DNA of 37,999 nt, taken from Patescibacteria group bacterium (GTDB taxonomy: Bacteria > Patescibacteriota > Minisyncoccia > HO2-45-28). Under the pieces are notes generated by a model, which made no database searches, had not been told where the DNA came from, and saw only the letters and a program-made list of their open reading frames with translations. The position numbers were made by a program, and so were the translations under genes. This document shows positions 1 to 7,234 of this stretch, piece after piece. Positions within the stretch are counted from its first letter, which is position 1; every line of letters starts with the position of its first letter. The stretch is from the NCBI GenBank assembly GCA_022563755.1, contig JADFMT010000004.1, positions 1 to 37,999 of the forward strand. The letters run 5' to 3'.

Positions 1-283
1 GTTAATATCAACCATGAGTCGAAGAAGTTTGTCTGTTACCGGGATTTTTTCTGCAGAAACAATTGTCCCAATTTTATACCATTTCTAAAAAAGGCTGTCT
101 TTCTATTCTTCGAAATCACCGCCGAGACAAAACAAAAAATACGAAGAATATCTAGATATTTTGAAAATTTTTTGTGAAGTCGTAGGCGAGATTTCGGTGA
201 ATAGTAGGACAAGATTTTTTAGAAAGGGTGTTAATATCAAGTTTTGAAAAATCCTCAAAGTTAATTATTGGTTTTTGGTTCAT
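1..283 (-). pseudogene. tRNA-binding-domain protein (MetG C-terminal / CsaA-like), interrupted by a palindromic insertion and truncated by the window edge
   Basis: Minus-strand ATG at 283 overlaps the ruvX stop (TAATG). Reads MNQKPIINFEDFSKLDI, then an insertion, then KIGTIVSAEKIPVTDKLLRLMVDIN, which matches the tRNA-binding domain pattern (ITFDDFAKxDLRVGxIxxAExVxGxDKLLxLxVD). Confidence 0.8.
77..230. mobile_element. MITE-like 154-bp imperfect palindrome
   Basis: Terminal inverted repeats TACCATTTCTAAAAAA (77-92) and CACCCTTTCTAAAAAA (revcomp of 215-230), 14/16 identical; flanked by TTA at 74-76 and 231-233; palindromic centre aaaatatctagatatttt. Confidence 0.75.
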
Positions 284-666
284 TATTTTTTATTTCTATT
301 GATATAACTCTGTAAAATTAATGCCGCTGCAGACGCGTCAGTCATCGAATGATTCCCCTGGAAACGCCTCGCTTCTACCGTCGTCAAGAATTCTGATTCA
401 AAATAAACTGGCACACGTATTTCTTTTTGGAGCATGTTTTTCAGCGTACGAACTGCACCCATGATCGGATTGTCCTTTTGTTTATAATCGAGTGATTTTC
501 CTATTATAATCGTATCTACATTTTCTTTGTTGCAAATTTCCCTAATTTTTAGAGCAAGGTCTTTATCGTTCGGGAGCACACAATGAGGAAATGCAAACTC
601 TCTCTCAGGATCAGAGAGAGCAAATCCAACTCGTTTTGTCCCATAATCAATTCCAAGAAGTCTCAT
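283..666 (-). CDS. ruvX: Putative Holliday junction resolvase RuvX/YqgF
   Basis: LLGIDYGTKRVGFALSD N-terminus and TDASAAALILQSY C-terminus typical of YqgF. Confidence 0.92.
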   Translation of the reverse strand: MRLLGIDYGTKRVGFALSDPEREFAFPHCVLPNDKDLALKIREICNKENVDTIIIGKSLDYKQKDNPIMGAVRTLKNMLQKEIRVPVYFESEFLTTVEARRFQGNHSMTDASAAALILQSYINRNKK

Positions 667-711
667 GTTTTAAGTATATCGTATCTTGTATTCTGTATAC
701 ATACACGAAAC

Positions 712-740
712 TTGATACATACTACCTGATACATTATACT
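712..740 (+). promoter_or_regulatory. Promoter TTGATA-17-TATACT for the DUF5652-like gene
   Basis: -35 at 712-717, -10 at 735-740, 7 nt before the ATG at 748. Confidence 0.6.
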
Positions 741-747
741 AGTGCAT

Positions 748-996
748 ATGGAAGTATTTTTTGAACAAAATCTTTGGATATTGATGGTTCTCATGCTCTG
801 GGTACTGCCATGGAAAGGATACGCACTTTGGAGCGCGGCAACGTTGCGCCACAAGTGGTGGTTTATTATCCTTCTTGTTGTAAATACACTTGCGATTCTC
901 GATATTATCTACATCTTTGCTGTCGCAAAAAAGGGCGGTGATTTATCCAACCTCCTGCGTAGCAAAAACAAAGAAACCGAACAGTCCGCTGAGTAG
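748..996 (+). CDS. Small membrane protein, DUF5652-like
   Basis: Two hydrophobic segments (LWILMVLMLWVLPWKGYALW; WWFIILLVVNTLAILDIIYIF). ATG at 748 preferred over GTG at 742 because TATACT ends at 740. Confidence 0.75.
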   Translation: MEVFFEQNLWILMVLMLWVLPWKGYALWSAATLRHKWWFIILLVVNTLAILDIIYIFAVAKKGGDLSNLLRSKNKETEQSAE

Positions 997-1065
997 GTAA
1001 TTCGATCTTGCGTATCTCCTTATTTTTATTTAACCTGTAAAAGACAGGGTTTGTTTTGTTTATAA

Positions 1066-1153
1066 GGAGAGGTGGCTGAGTTGGTCTAAGGCGTTGGTCT
1101 TGAAAACCAAAGTCCGTTCACACGGACCGTGGGTTCGAATCCCACCCTCTCCG
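1066..1153 (+). tRNA. tRNA-Ser(UGA)
   Basis: Acceptor GGAGAGG/CCTCTCC, anticodon context ttggtcTTGAaaaccaa, long variable arm, T-arm GGGTTCGAATCCC. Confidence 0.93.
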
Positions 1154-1249
1154 AATCGATATTTTTAAATACGCGCAGTGCGTGTATTTAAATAATGACG
1201 ACTTTCGGAAATAAGTTGCGGAGTTCGAACCGAAGGCGCACGTCAGCAA

Positions 1250-1316
1250 GGAGCATAGCGACTATGCTGATGTAGCGTCTCGACCAAAGGGAGGGGCGAA
1301 TCCCGCACCCTCCGCC
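1250..1316 (+). repeat. Structured post-tRNA element with a displaced tRNA-Ser-like 3' tail
   Basis: Motif GGAGCATAGCGAC (1250-1262) with hairpin AGCATAG-CGA-CTATGCT, followed by GGGGCGAATCCCGCACCCTCCGCCA resembling a T-arm, acceptor 3' strand and CCA. Confidence 0.55.
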
Positions 1317-1349
1317 ACGACAATTTAGTATCGAGAGACCCACATGCCT
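1293..1349 (+). repeat. Copy A of the tRNA-Ser(GCU) 3' tail plus downstream sequence, inverted relative to copy B
   Basis: CGAATCCCGCACCCTCCGCCACGACAATTTAGTATCGAGAGACCCACATGCCT matches revcomp of 3772-3828 except for a few positions. Confidence 0.85.
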
Positions 1350-1469
1350 ATGACTTGCAAGGGTTTCTGGAGAGCTAATTTAACCAAAAAAGTTCGAACC
1401 CCGTATGGGTCGAACTTTTTTGATTAAATTAGTTTTCCAGAAACCCTTTCAAATATAGGCATGTGGGTC
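1337..1469. repeat. Long imperfect palindrome (arms ~60-65 bp)
   Basis: GACCCACATGCCTAT...AAGGGTTTCTGG...CTAATTTAAcCAAAAAAGTTCGA pairs with TCGAACTTTTTTGATTAAATTAG...CCAGAAACCCTTTC...ATAGGCATGTGGGTC. Confidence 0.85.
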
Positions 1470-1769
1470 GGGGTCAAAAATGAGACAGAGAGGACAGGCT
1501 GCGATAAGTTTTAAAGAAAAAGAGTTATTGGCTTTATTATCTGGAATGTTGTATTGCGAGAAGACCTTCGGGTTTGGTTTGTCCGATTATTGGATATTCC
1601 AGAATGGTATCTTGCAAGCGCCGTCGTATTTACCCTCATATTTGTTGGCGTCATCTTCTTCTACAAACACTTGTCGTGTCTCAAAGTACCTGAGAAATAA
1701 AATGCTGGTTTTGCTTCTTTGCTGATGCACATGGGTTTAGAAAAGTAATGAAATATCAAGTAAAATATG

Positions 1770-1985
1770 GAGCATGTCGAATTCGGTTGCAAAATAGTAG
1801 CACCGTAGTATTATAGAAATACAACTTAGCGGTATATCTGTGGAAATGAGGTGGAATTCCTCTACTGTGCCGCAACGGTAATGCTCTGACTCCGCCAGTT
1901 GACGGACATCAGAGACGAGTCCGATCTTCAAATATATCGAGTTATTGTTTCCGAGCAGGAAAATAAAGGGCGGGTACTCTTTATC
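1770..1985 (+). ncRNA. Cobalamin riboswitch (AdoCbl-like aptamer; boundaries approximate)
   Basis: TGGAAATGAGGTGGAATTCCTCTACTGTGCCGCAACGGTAA fits the cobalamin core GGAAnnnnGGUGnnAnnCCnnnnCUGnnCCGCAACnGU. Downstream GAGTCCG fits the start of a B12 box (rAGYCMG); the rest of the box is divergent. Confidence 0.85.
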
Positions 1986-1988
1986 ATC

Positions 1989-2020
1989 ATCTTTCTTCTT
2001 CGGGAAAGATTTTTGTTTTT
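1989..2020 (+). terminator. Intrinsic terminator between riboswitch and first gene
   Basis: ATCTTTC-ttcttcgg-GAAAGAT followed by TTTTTGTTTTT, ending 9 nt before the ATG at 2030. Confidence 0.7.
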
Positions 2021-2029
2021 ATAACATCT

Positions 2030-2713
2030 ATGAACAAGATGCCGAAAAATGCAAGCGTTTTGTGGACTGGTGGCAAGGATTCTGCTTTAGCTCTTTATGA
2101 GGCAGAATTGTTGGGTTACAAAATTTCAAACCTAGTTACTTTCGCACCCAGTGAACCAGAATTTCTTGCTCACCCTCTTAGTTTTATGAAACATCAAGCA
2201 GAAGCTTTGGGTCTCCCCCATTACATACTAGAAATTAAAGAGCCATTTAAAGAAAGTTATGAGAAATCTATTCATTCTTTAAGAGAGAAATATGGGATAG
2301 ATACATTAATAACTGGAGACATTGCAGAAGTTGATTGCCATCCCAATTGGATAAGAGAATGCGCTAAATATTCTGGTATGGGTGTCCTAACTCCATTGTG
2401 GGGATTTAATAGGCAAGAACTTATTAATAGACTTCTTTCATGCGAATTTAAAGTAATTTTTTCCTGTGTAAAGAAACCATGGTTTATGGATGACTGGCTT
2501 GGGATGGAACTTAATAAGGATTCTTTAGAAAAATTGTGCATGCTAAATACTGAAACTGGGCTTGATATTTGCGGGGAGCAGGGAGAGTATCATTCTTTAG
2601 TTGTAGATGGTCCGCCATTCAAGAAAAGCATTCATATAAGTTCTTATTCAAAGCATGCAAGTGATTCCCTGATGTATATCAGAATACAAAAAGTAGTCTT
2701 AAAAGAAAAATAA
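2030..2713 (+). CDS. PP-loop ATPase, Dph6/diphthine-ammonia-ligase-like (COG2102 type)
   Basis: SVLWTGGKDSALALYEA PP-loop and GEQGEYHSLVVDGPPFKK signature. Confidence 0.88.
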   Translation: MNKMPKNASVLWTGGKDSALALYEAELLGYKISNLVTFAPSEPEFLAHPLSFMKHQAEALGLPHYILEIKEPFKESYEKSIHSLREKYGIDTLITGDIAEVDCHPNWIRECAKYSGMGVLTPLWGFNRQELINRLLSCEFKVIFSCVKKPWFMDDWLGMELNKDSLEKLCMLNTETGLDICGEQGEYHSLVVDGPPFKKSIHISSYSKHASDSLMYIRIQKVVLKEK

Positions 2714-2714
2714 T

Positions 2715-3152
2715 ATGAAAACTATCGCTAAAATTATTATAATTCTTGCTGTATTTTTTGTTGGGTTTTATTTTGGGCAACAACAAGCTTCTAGTCCAGT
2801 TGAGCAAGAAACCGTAAGTACCCAAGAAGCTATTCAGAGAGTAAGTTTAATGCTTGATTTTGGCAATGGCACCATTAAAACGTTTCGGGATATTGAGTGG
2901 AAGCAAGGAATGAACGTTTTTGATCTGCTTAAATCTGTTGCTGGAAAAAATAATCTAGAATTTTCTTACAAAGATTATGAGGGAGACCTTGGAGTATTTA
3001 TTAAATCAATCGATAATCTCGAAAATAGTGCGGAGGGGAATTTTTGGTGGCAGTATTGGGTAAATAACAAGTATGGAAAGGTTGGTTCAAGTAATTATAT
3101 TTTAAAGCCAGGTGACGTAATTGAATGGAAATTAGTTAGGGGCCAACTCTAA
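2715..3152 (+). CDS. Membrane-anchored DUF4430 (transcobalamin-like C-terminal domain) protein
   Basis: N-terminal TM anchor, then FWWQYWVNNKYGKVGSSNYILKPGDVIEWKL typical of DUF4430. Confidence 0.85.
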   Translation: MKTIAKIIIILAVFFVGFYFGQQQASSPVEQETVSTQEAIQRVSLMLDFGNGTIKTFRDIEWKQGMNVFDLLKSVAGKNNLEFSYKDYEGDLGVFIKSIDNLENSAEGNFWWQYWVNNKYGKVGSSNYILKPGDVIEWKLVRGQL

Positions 3153-3703
3153 TGACTCATAAAACTAAAATTATTATCTCACTAGCACTCATTGCCATTG
3201 GAATAGGTGGTAGGTTATTGCCCCACGTCTGGAATTTTACACCTGTTGCTGCAATCGCATTGTTTGCTGGCGTTTATTTGGGTCGTCCCTATGCTTTGGT
3301 CCTTCCGATTATAACAATGTTTGCAAGTGATATTTTTATAGGTTTTTATGAATGGAAGCTTATGCTTGCAGTCTATATTAGCTTTGTTCTTGCAGGGATT
3401 CTTGGCATCTTGATTAAGAAATATAAAAGCTTTGAGACAGTCCTTGCAGGAAGCATTACTGTATCGGTTTTATTTTTCTTAATTGCCAATTGGGCAGTTT
3501 GGCAGTTTACTTCGTGGTACCCAAGCTCTTTTGAGGGACTTATCCAATCTTATATAATGGCCTTGCCATTTTTCCGCAATACTTTAGCTGGAAATATATT
3601 TTATACCCTTGCTATCTTTGGCGCTTATGAAGGGGCTTTTATATGGGTAAGATACAGAAAAGCCCCGTGCGTCAGCAAAAACAAGTCGTTGGGGGTGGGG
3701 TAA
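3152..3703 (+). CDS. DUF6580-like / ECF S-component-like membrane protein
   Basis: Multiple TM helices; RLLPHVWNFTPVAAIALFAGVYLGR...LPFFRNTLAGNIFYTLAIFGAYE pattern; start overlaps the preceding stop. Confidence 0.75.
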   Translation: MTHKTKIIISLALIAIGIGGRLLPHVWNFTPVAAIALFAGVYLGRPYALVLPIITMFASDIFIGFYEWKLMLAVYISFVLAGILGILIKKYKSFETVLAGSITVSVLFFLIANWAVWQFTSWYPSSFEGLIQSYIMALPFFRNTLAGNIFYTLAIFGAYEGAFIWVRYRKAPCVSKNKSLGVG

Positions 3704-3722
3704 TATACGGTGGGATATTTAT

Positions 3723-3758
3723 AAAAACAACGGCGCAGATTTCTGCGCCGTTGTTTTT
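3723..3758. terminator. Perfect hairpin, likely bidirectional terminator
   Basis: AAAAACAACGGCGCAG-attt-CTGCGCCGTTGTTTTT. Confidence 0.85.
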
Positions 3759-3771
3759 ACCACTCGTATCG

Positions 3772-3828
3772 AGGCATGTGGGTCTCTCGATACTAAGTTG
3801 TCGTGGCGGAGGAGGTGGGATTCGAACC
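3772..3828 (-). repeat. Copy B of the tRNA-Ser(GCU) tail repeat
   Basis: See copy A at 1293-1349; overlaps the tRNA-Ser(GCU) 3' end. Confidence 0.85.
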
Positions 3829-3892
3829 CACGGACGACTTTCATCGTCACGGCTTAGCAAGCCGCTGCCTTGAACCGCTCGGCCACTCCTCC
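3804..3892 (-). tRNA. tRNA-Ser(GCU), CCA encoded
   Basis: GGAGGAGTGGCCGAGCGGTTCAAGGCAGCGGCTTGCTAAGCCG...GTGGGTTCGAATCCCACCTCCTCCGCCA on the minus strand; anticodon GCT. Confidence 0.94.
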
Positions 3893-3917
3893 AGTAAGAC
3901 GTATTCTATAAGAATAT

Positions 3918-4568
3918 TTATCCTTTCGCAATGACTACGCCGATAATTTTTTGAGCACCTGCATTTTTAAGAACCCGGGCGGCTTCATTTAACGTGGCGC
4001 CGGTTGTGGAGATGTCATCAACGATCATAATAGTGTTAGGTGGAGTATAACCGGGCATAATTGCAAAAGCTCCTTTTATGTTTTCCAAGCGCTCTTTACG
4101 ATTCTTGATCTCGGTTTGTGGTCTGGTTTCGCGTATTTTTAAAAGTCCGTGAGAAAAAGGCAGATTTAATTTTTTGGAAAGTTCCCAGGCGAGCAATTCT
4201 GATTGATTGAAACCGCGCCACCTTCTCCTTTTTTCAGTAATCGGAATAGCTAGAATTTTAGTTTGTGGAGGTAATGTATCGAGATGTTGGTTTATTGCTC
4301 CATACATTAACTCTACTAATTCTTTTTTGAGGTCTTGACTGTGATGATATTTTAATTGCCTTACTGCTTTTTTAATGCTTGGCTTATGATAAGAACTTAC
4401 GGCAATAACTTTGTCTACATTTTCGAGCTCAAACGGTGGTGGTACCTGAATCCGGTTAAGACACGCCAAACAGAAATACTTTCCTGGCTTGCCGCATTCT
4501 AGGCACATGCGAGGAAAGATGAACTGGACGCACATAGATCCGGCTTTGTGGATAAGTTTTAATATCAT
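3918..4568 (-). CDS. comF: ComF family phosphoribosyltransferase
   Basis: N-terminal CLECGKPGKYFCLACL zinc motif; C-terminal IMIVDDISTTGATLNEAARVLKNAGA PRTase motif. Confidence 0.9.
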   Translation of the reverse strand: MILKLIHKAGSMCVQFIFPRMCLECGKPGKYFCLACLNRIQVPPPFELENVDKVIAVSSYHKPSIKKAVRQLKYHHSQDLKKELVELMYGAINQHLDTLPPQTKILAIPITEKRRRWRGFNQSELLAWELSKKLNLPFSHGLLKIRETRPQTEIKNRKERLENIKGAFAIMPGYTPPNTIMIVDDISTTGATLNEAARVLKNAGAQKIIGVVIAKG

Positions 4569-4603
4569 AGAATACTATATTATAGTATAATTAAAGTAGA
4601 TGT

Positions 4604-5737
4604 ATGCCCGAGATTTCATTTTTCAAGAACTTGTCGTTACCGTCCAGCTTTTTGCAATTGCGAAGGAAAAGCGGAAGTGTTTTGGGGATTGACATCGGTT
4701 CTTCTTCCATAAAAATCGTCCAGCTTCGCCAGGAGAAAGAACGAGCCGTTCTTGAAACCTATGGAGAGCTTGCAACGGGTCCTTACGGTGGAACATCGGT
4801 TGGCAAGGCCGCAAAACTGACAGAAGAAAAAACCAAAGAAGCACTGACGGATTTGATCAGAGAAGCAGGAGCGAAGGCGAAAAATGCAGTAGTAGCCATT
4901 CCACTTAAATCCAGCTTTGTAACCGTCATTGAAATGCCCGTGATGTCAGAGCGGGAACTGAAAGAGGCAATAGAATTTGAAGCTCGGCGCCACATTCCCG
5001 TACCGCTTTCGGAAGTAGTCTTGGATTGGTGGGTGATTCCGGAAGGATTTTCGGGTAAAAAAGAAGATACAACCGAGGAGGGCGTAGGCAAGAAGAAGAA
5101 ATTTATGTCCGTGCTCTTGGCAGCCATCCATAAAGAAGTTATGGATGCGCACCGTTCTTTTATTACCGCAACCGGGCTTTCTGTTAGAGCATTTGAGATT
5201 GAAATATTCAGCGCCTTTCGAGCTTTGATGGAAAATGATCTCTCCCCGCTTTTGTTCCTAGATTTTGGTGCTGCGGCAACAAAAGTGACCGTAATCGATT
5301 ATGGAATTGTCCGGATGTCGTATGCCTACGGCCGCGGCTCACAAGATTTAAGTGATGTTTTGTCGCGTTCTCTTGGGATTGACTTTGCTCGGGCTGAGGA
5401 GATCAAACGGTCCATCGGACTTTCCGACCGACCCGAACACCAAGAGATTAAAAGCACGATTGATCCGATTTTAGATAACATCATTTCGGAGATCGGGCGA
5501 GTACTGATGGATTATCGGCGTAAGTCCGGACGTTCCATCACCCGAATCATTATTTACGGAGGAGGGGGGATGCTGAAGGGGCTAGTGGAGAAACTTGCCG
5601 CACATTTTGGCATAGAGGTCAATTTAGCTCAGCCTTTTAACCGTTTAACCTATCCTCCCTTGATCCAGCCGGTCATAAGTGAAATTGGTCCACCTTTTGT
5701 GACCGCAATTGGATTGGCATTGCGAGGATTAAAATAA
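4604..5737 (+). CDS. pilM: Type IV pilus assembly ATPase-like PilM
   Basis: SVLGIDIGSSSIKIVQL; IIYGGGGMLKGLVEKLAAHFGIEV. Confidence 0.92.
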   Translation: MPEISFFKNLSLPSSFLQLRRKSGSVLGIDIGSSSIKIVQLRQEKERAVLETYGELATGPYGGTSVGKAAKLTEEKTKEALTDLIREAGAKAKNAVVAIPLKSSFVTVIEMPVMSERELKEAIEFEARRHIPVPLSEVVLDWWVIPEGFSGKKEDTTEEGVGKKKKFMSVLLAAIHKEVMDAHRSFITATGLSVRAFEIEIFSAFRALMENDLSPLLFLDFGAAATKVTVIDYGIVRMSYAYGRGSQDLSDVLSRSLGIDFARAEEIKRSIGLSDRPEHQEIKSTIDPILDNIISEIGRVLMDYRRKSGRSITRIIIYGGGGMLKGLVEKLAAHFGIEVNLAQPFNRLTYPPLIQPVISEIGPPFVTAIGLALRGLK

Positions 5738-5761
5738 TTTAAAAACAAGAAGTAAAAATAT

Positions 5762-6316
5762 ATGCCGGAGGGACAACAAACTTTGATTCCTAAAACTACG
5801 ATGGCAAGAGTTTCTTACCGTTCGCGCGGCCTCGGTTTATTTTTGGCAGGATCCGGACTTTTTTTTGCAATTACCCTTCTGGTATCCCTCGGTCTTTTTT
5901 TCTACAAAGGGTTACTGGCGAATCAGATGGATGAGTTTAAAAATGTGCTGAGTAGAGTAGAGAGCGAATTTGAACCCGCGCTGATTGTTGAGCTGCGACA
6001 AACCGCAGAAGGCATTGATATCGTAAAAGGATTATTAAGGAATCATGTTGCACCTTCACGTCTTTTTAAATTTCTAGAGGAAAACACATTACCGGATACC
6101 CGGTTTTCTCGGTTTTCCTACACTTCAGAAGGGGTGGTGATGAGTGGTACGACCCGTTCATACACTACCTTTGCCCAGCAATCGCGGGTTTTTGAAAAAC
6201 ATCCTTTAGTAAAAGACGTCCGATTTTCTGGTTTTTCACTGGGTAGAGCAGGTTTTGTAAATTATAATGTTGAGCTGATGATGGACCCATCATTGCTCCT
6301 GTATCAAGGACCATAA
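5762..6316 (+). CDS. PilN-like type IV pilus assembly protein
   Basis: Position after pilM; N-terminal TM helix; periplasmic domain. Confidence 0.7.
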   Translation: MPEGQQTLIPKTTMARVSYRSRGLGLFLAGSGLFFAITLLVSLGLFFYKGLLANQMDEFKNVLSRVESEFEPALIVELRQTAEGIDIVKGLLRNHVAPSRLFKFLEENTLPDTRFSRFSYTSEGVVMSGTTRSYTTFAQQSRVFEKHPLVKDVRFSGFSLGRAGFVNYNVELMMDPSLLLYQGP

Positions 6317-6318
6317 AC

Positions 6319-6395
6319 CCCGTTAGAAATATGTTTATAAACCTTCTAGAAAAATTATTACTTTATCGGTCTATGAAATTTAGATTTCTAACGGG
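6319..6395. repeat. 77-bp segment with 12-bp perfect inverted repeats
   Basis: CCCGTTAGAAAT (6319-6330) and ATTTCTAACGGG (6384-6395), filling the gap between the pilN-like and pilO-like genes. Confidence 0.85.
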
Positions 6396-6403
6396 ATAAA
6401 TTC

Positions 6404-6928
6404 ATGCGATACATTTTTTCACTTATTTTACTCGGCGCGGCCTTTGCAATGATATTTTTTTGGGCTCGTTTTCTGTGGCAGGACATTCAAATCCTACAGC
6501 AGAAAAAAGCAGCTTTTGTATCAGTTATTACTCGCATTACTGAACTTCGTAAGGCAAGAAACGAACTGCTCCAAACGTATAATGCCATTTCCCAAACGGA
6601 TGTTGAAAGAATAAAAAAATCATTACCGGATACGATTAGTGCAGGTTCCTTAATTGTAGAGATGTCTAATCTTGCAAGAGTAAATGGCTTACTTTTAAAG
6701 AGCATTGATGTGCTGCCCGATGGAGAAGAGAGGGGTGTTATTCGTGGTCCCTACGAGAGCATTGATCTATCTCTCAGAGTCTCCGGCCCTTATCGATCAT
6801 TTCGTAGTTTTTTAGAGAACCTGGAGAAGAGCTTACGATTGGTCGATGTAACGGCGATTTCTTTTGTGGCGAGCGAGAGCGATTCATATGAATTTTCTTT
6901 AAAGGCTAAAACCTATAGGCAAAAATAA
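6404..6928 (+). CDS. pilO: PilO-like type IV pilus assembly protein
   Basis: TM helix, coiled coil, GPYRSFRSFLENLEKSLRLVDVTAISF PilO-like C-terminus. Confidence 0.8.
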   Translation: MRYIFSLILLGAAFAMIFFWARFLWQDIQILQQKKAAFVSVITRITELRKARNELLQTYNAISQTDVERIKKSLPDTISAGSLIVEMSNLARVNGLLLKSIDVLPDGEERGVIRGPYESIDLSLRVSGPYRSFRSFLENLEKSLRLVDVTAISFVASESDSYEFSLKAKTYRQK

Positions 6929-6929
6929 T

Positions 6930-7229
6930 ATGTTTGCGAAATTGAGATCATTTTTTTCTATTGTGTTGATTGTTGCGTTTTTGTTGGGGGTCGCCTTTTT
7001 TTGGTTTCGCTACCTTGCATCCCGGCCCGCTTCTCCGGTTACAAAAGTATCTGAAGGTGCAGAGGTGGTCGGGCCGCAAACCCTACTTTCTTTATTGGGG
7101 TCTCTAGAAGGACTCACCTTGGACGTATCCTTTTTTGATGATCCTGTCTACCGAAGCTTACAAGATTTTACGCCCGATATTCCAATCCCTGCAGTAAAAG
7201 GAAAAACCAATCCGTTTGCCCCCTTATAA
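6930..7229 (+). CDS. Small pilus-locus membrane protein (position of PilP)
   Basis: TM helix plus KGKTNPFAPL C-terminus, between pilO and pilB. Confidence 0.6.
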   Translation: MFAKLRSFFSIVLIVAFLLGVAFFWFRYLASRPASPVTKVSEGAEVVGPQTLLSLLGSLEGLTLDVSFFDDPVYRSLQDFTPDIPIPAVKGKTNPFAPL

Positions 7230-7234
7230 AGTGC

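Noticed and set aside
1-240. 11-bp direct repeat gttaatatcaa at 1-11 and 230-240 as a target-site duplication for the palindromic element
   Set aside because: Collapsing TTA (74-76/231-233) restores the coding frame exactly; the 11-bp match comes from two D-I-N-like stretches in or near the same gene.
742-747. GTG start for the DUF5652-like ORF
   Set aside because: Lies 2 nt after the -10 hexamer; ATG at 748 fits better.
3643-3873. ORF with GGGGGIRTHGRLSSSRLSKPLP
   Set aside because: Classic spurious translation across a tRNA-Ser gene.
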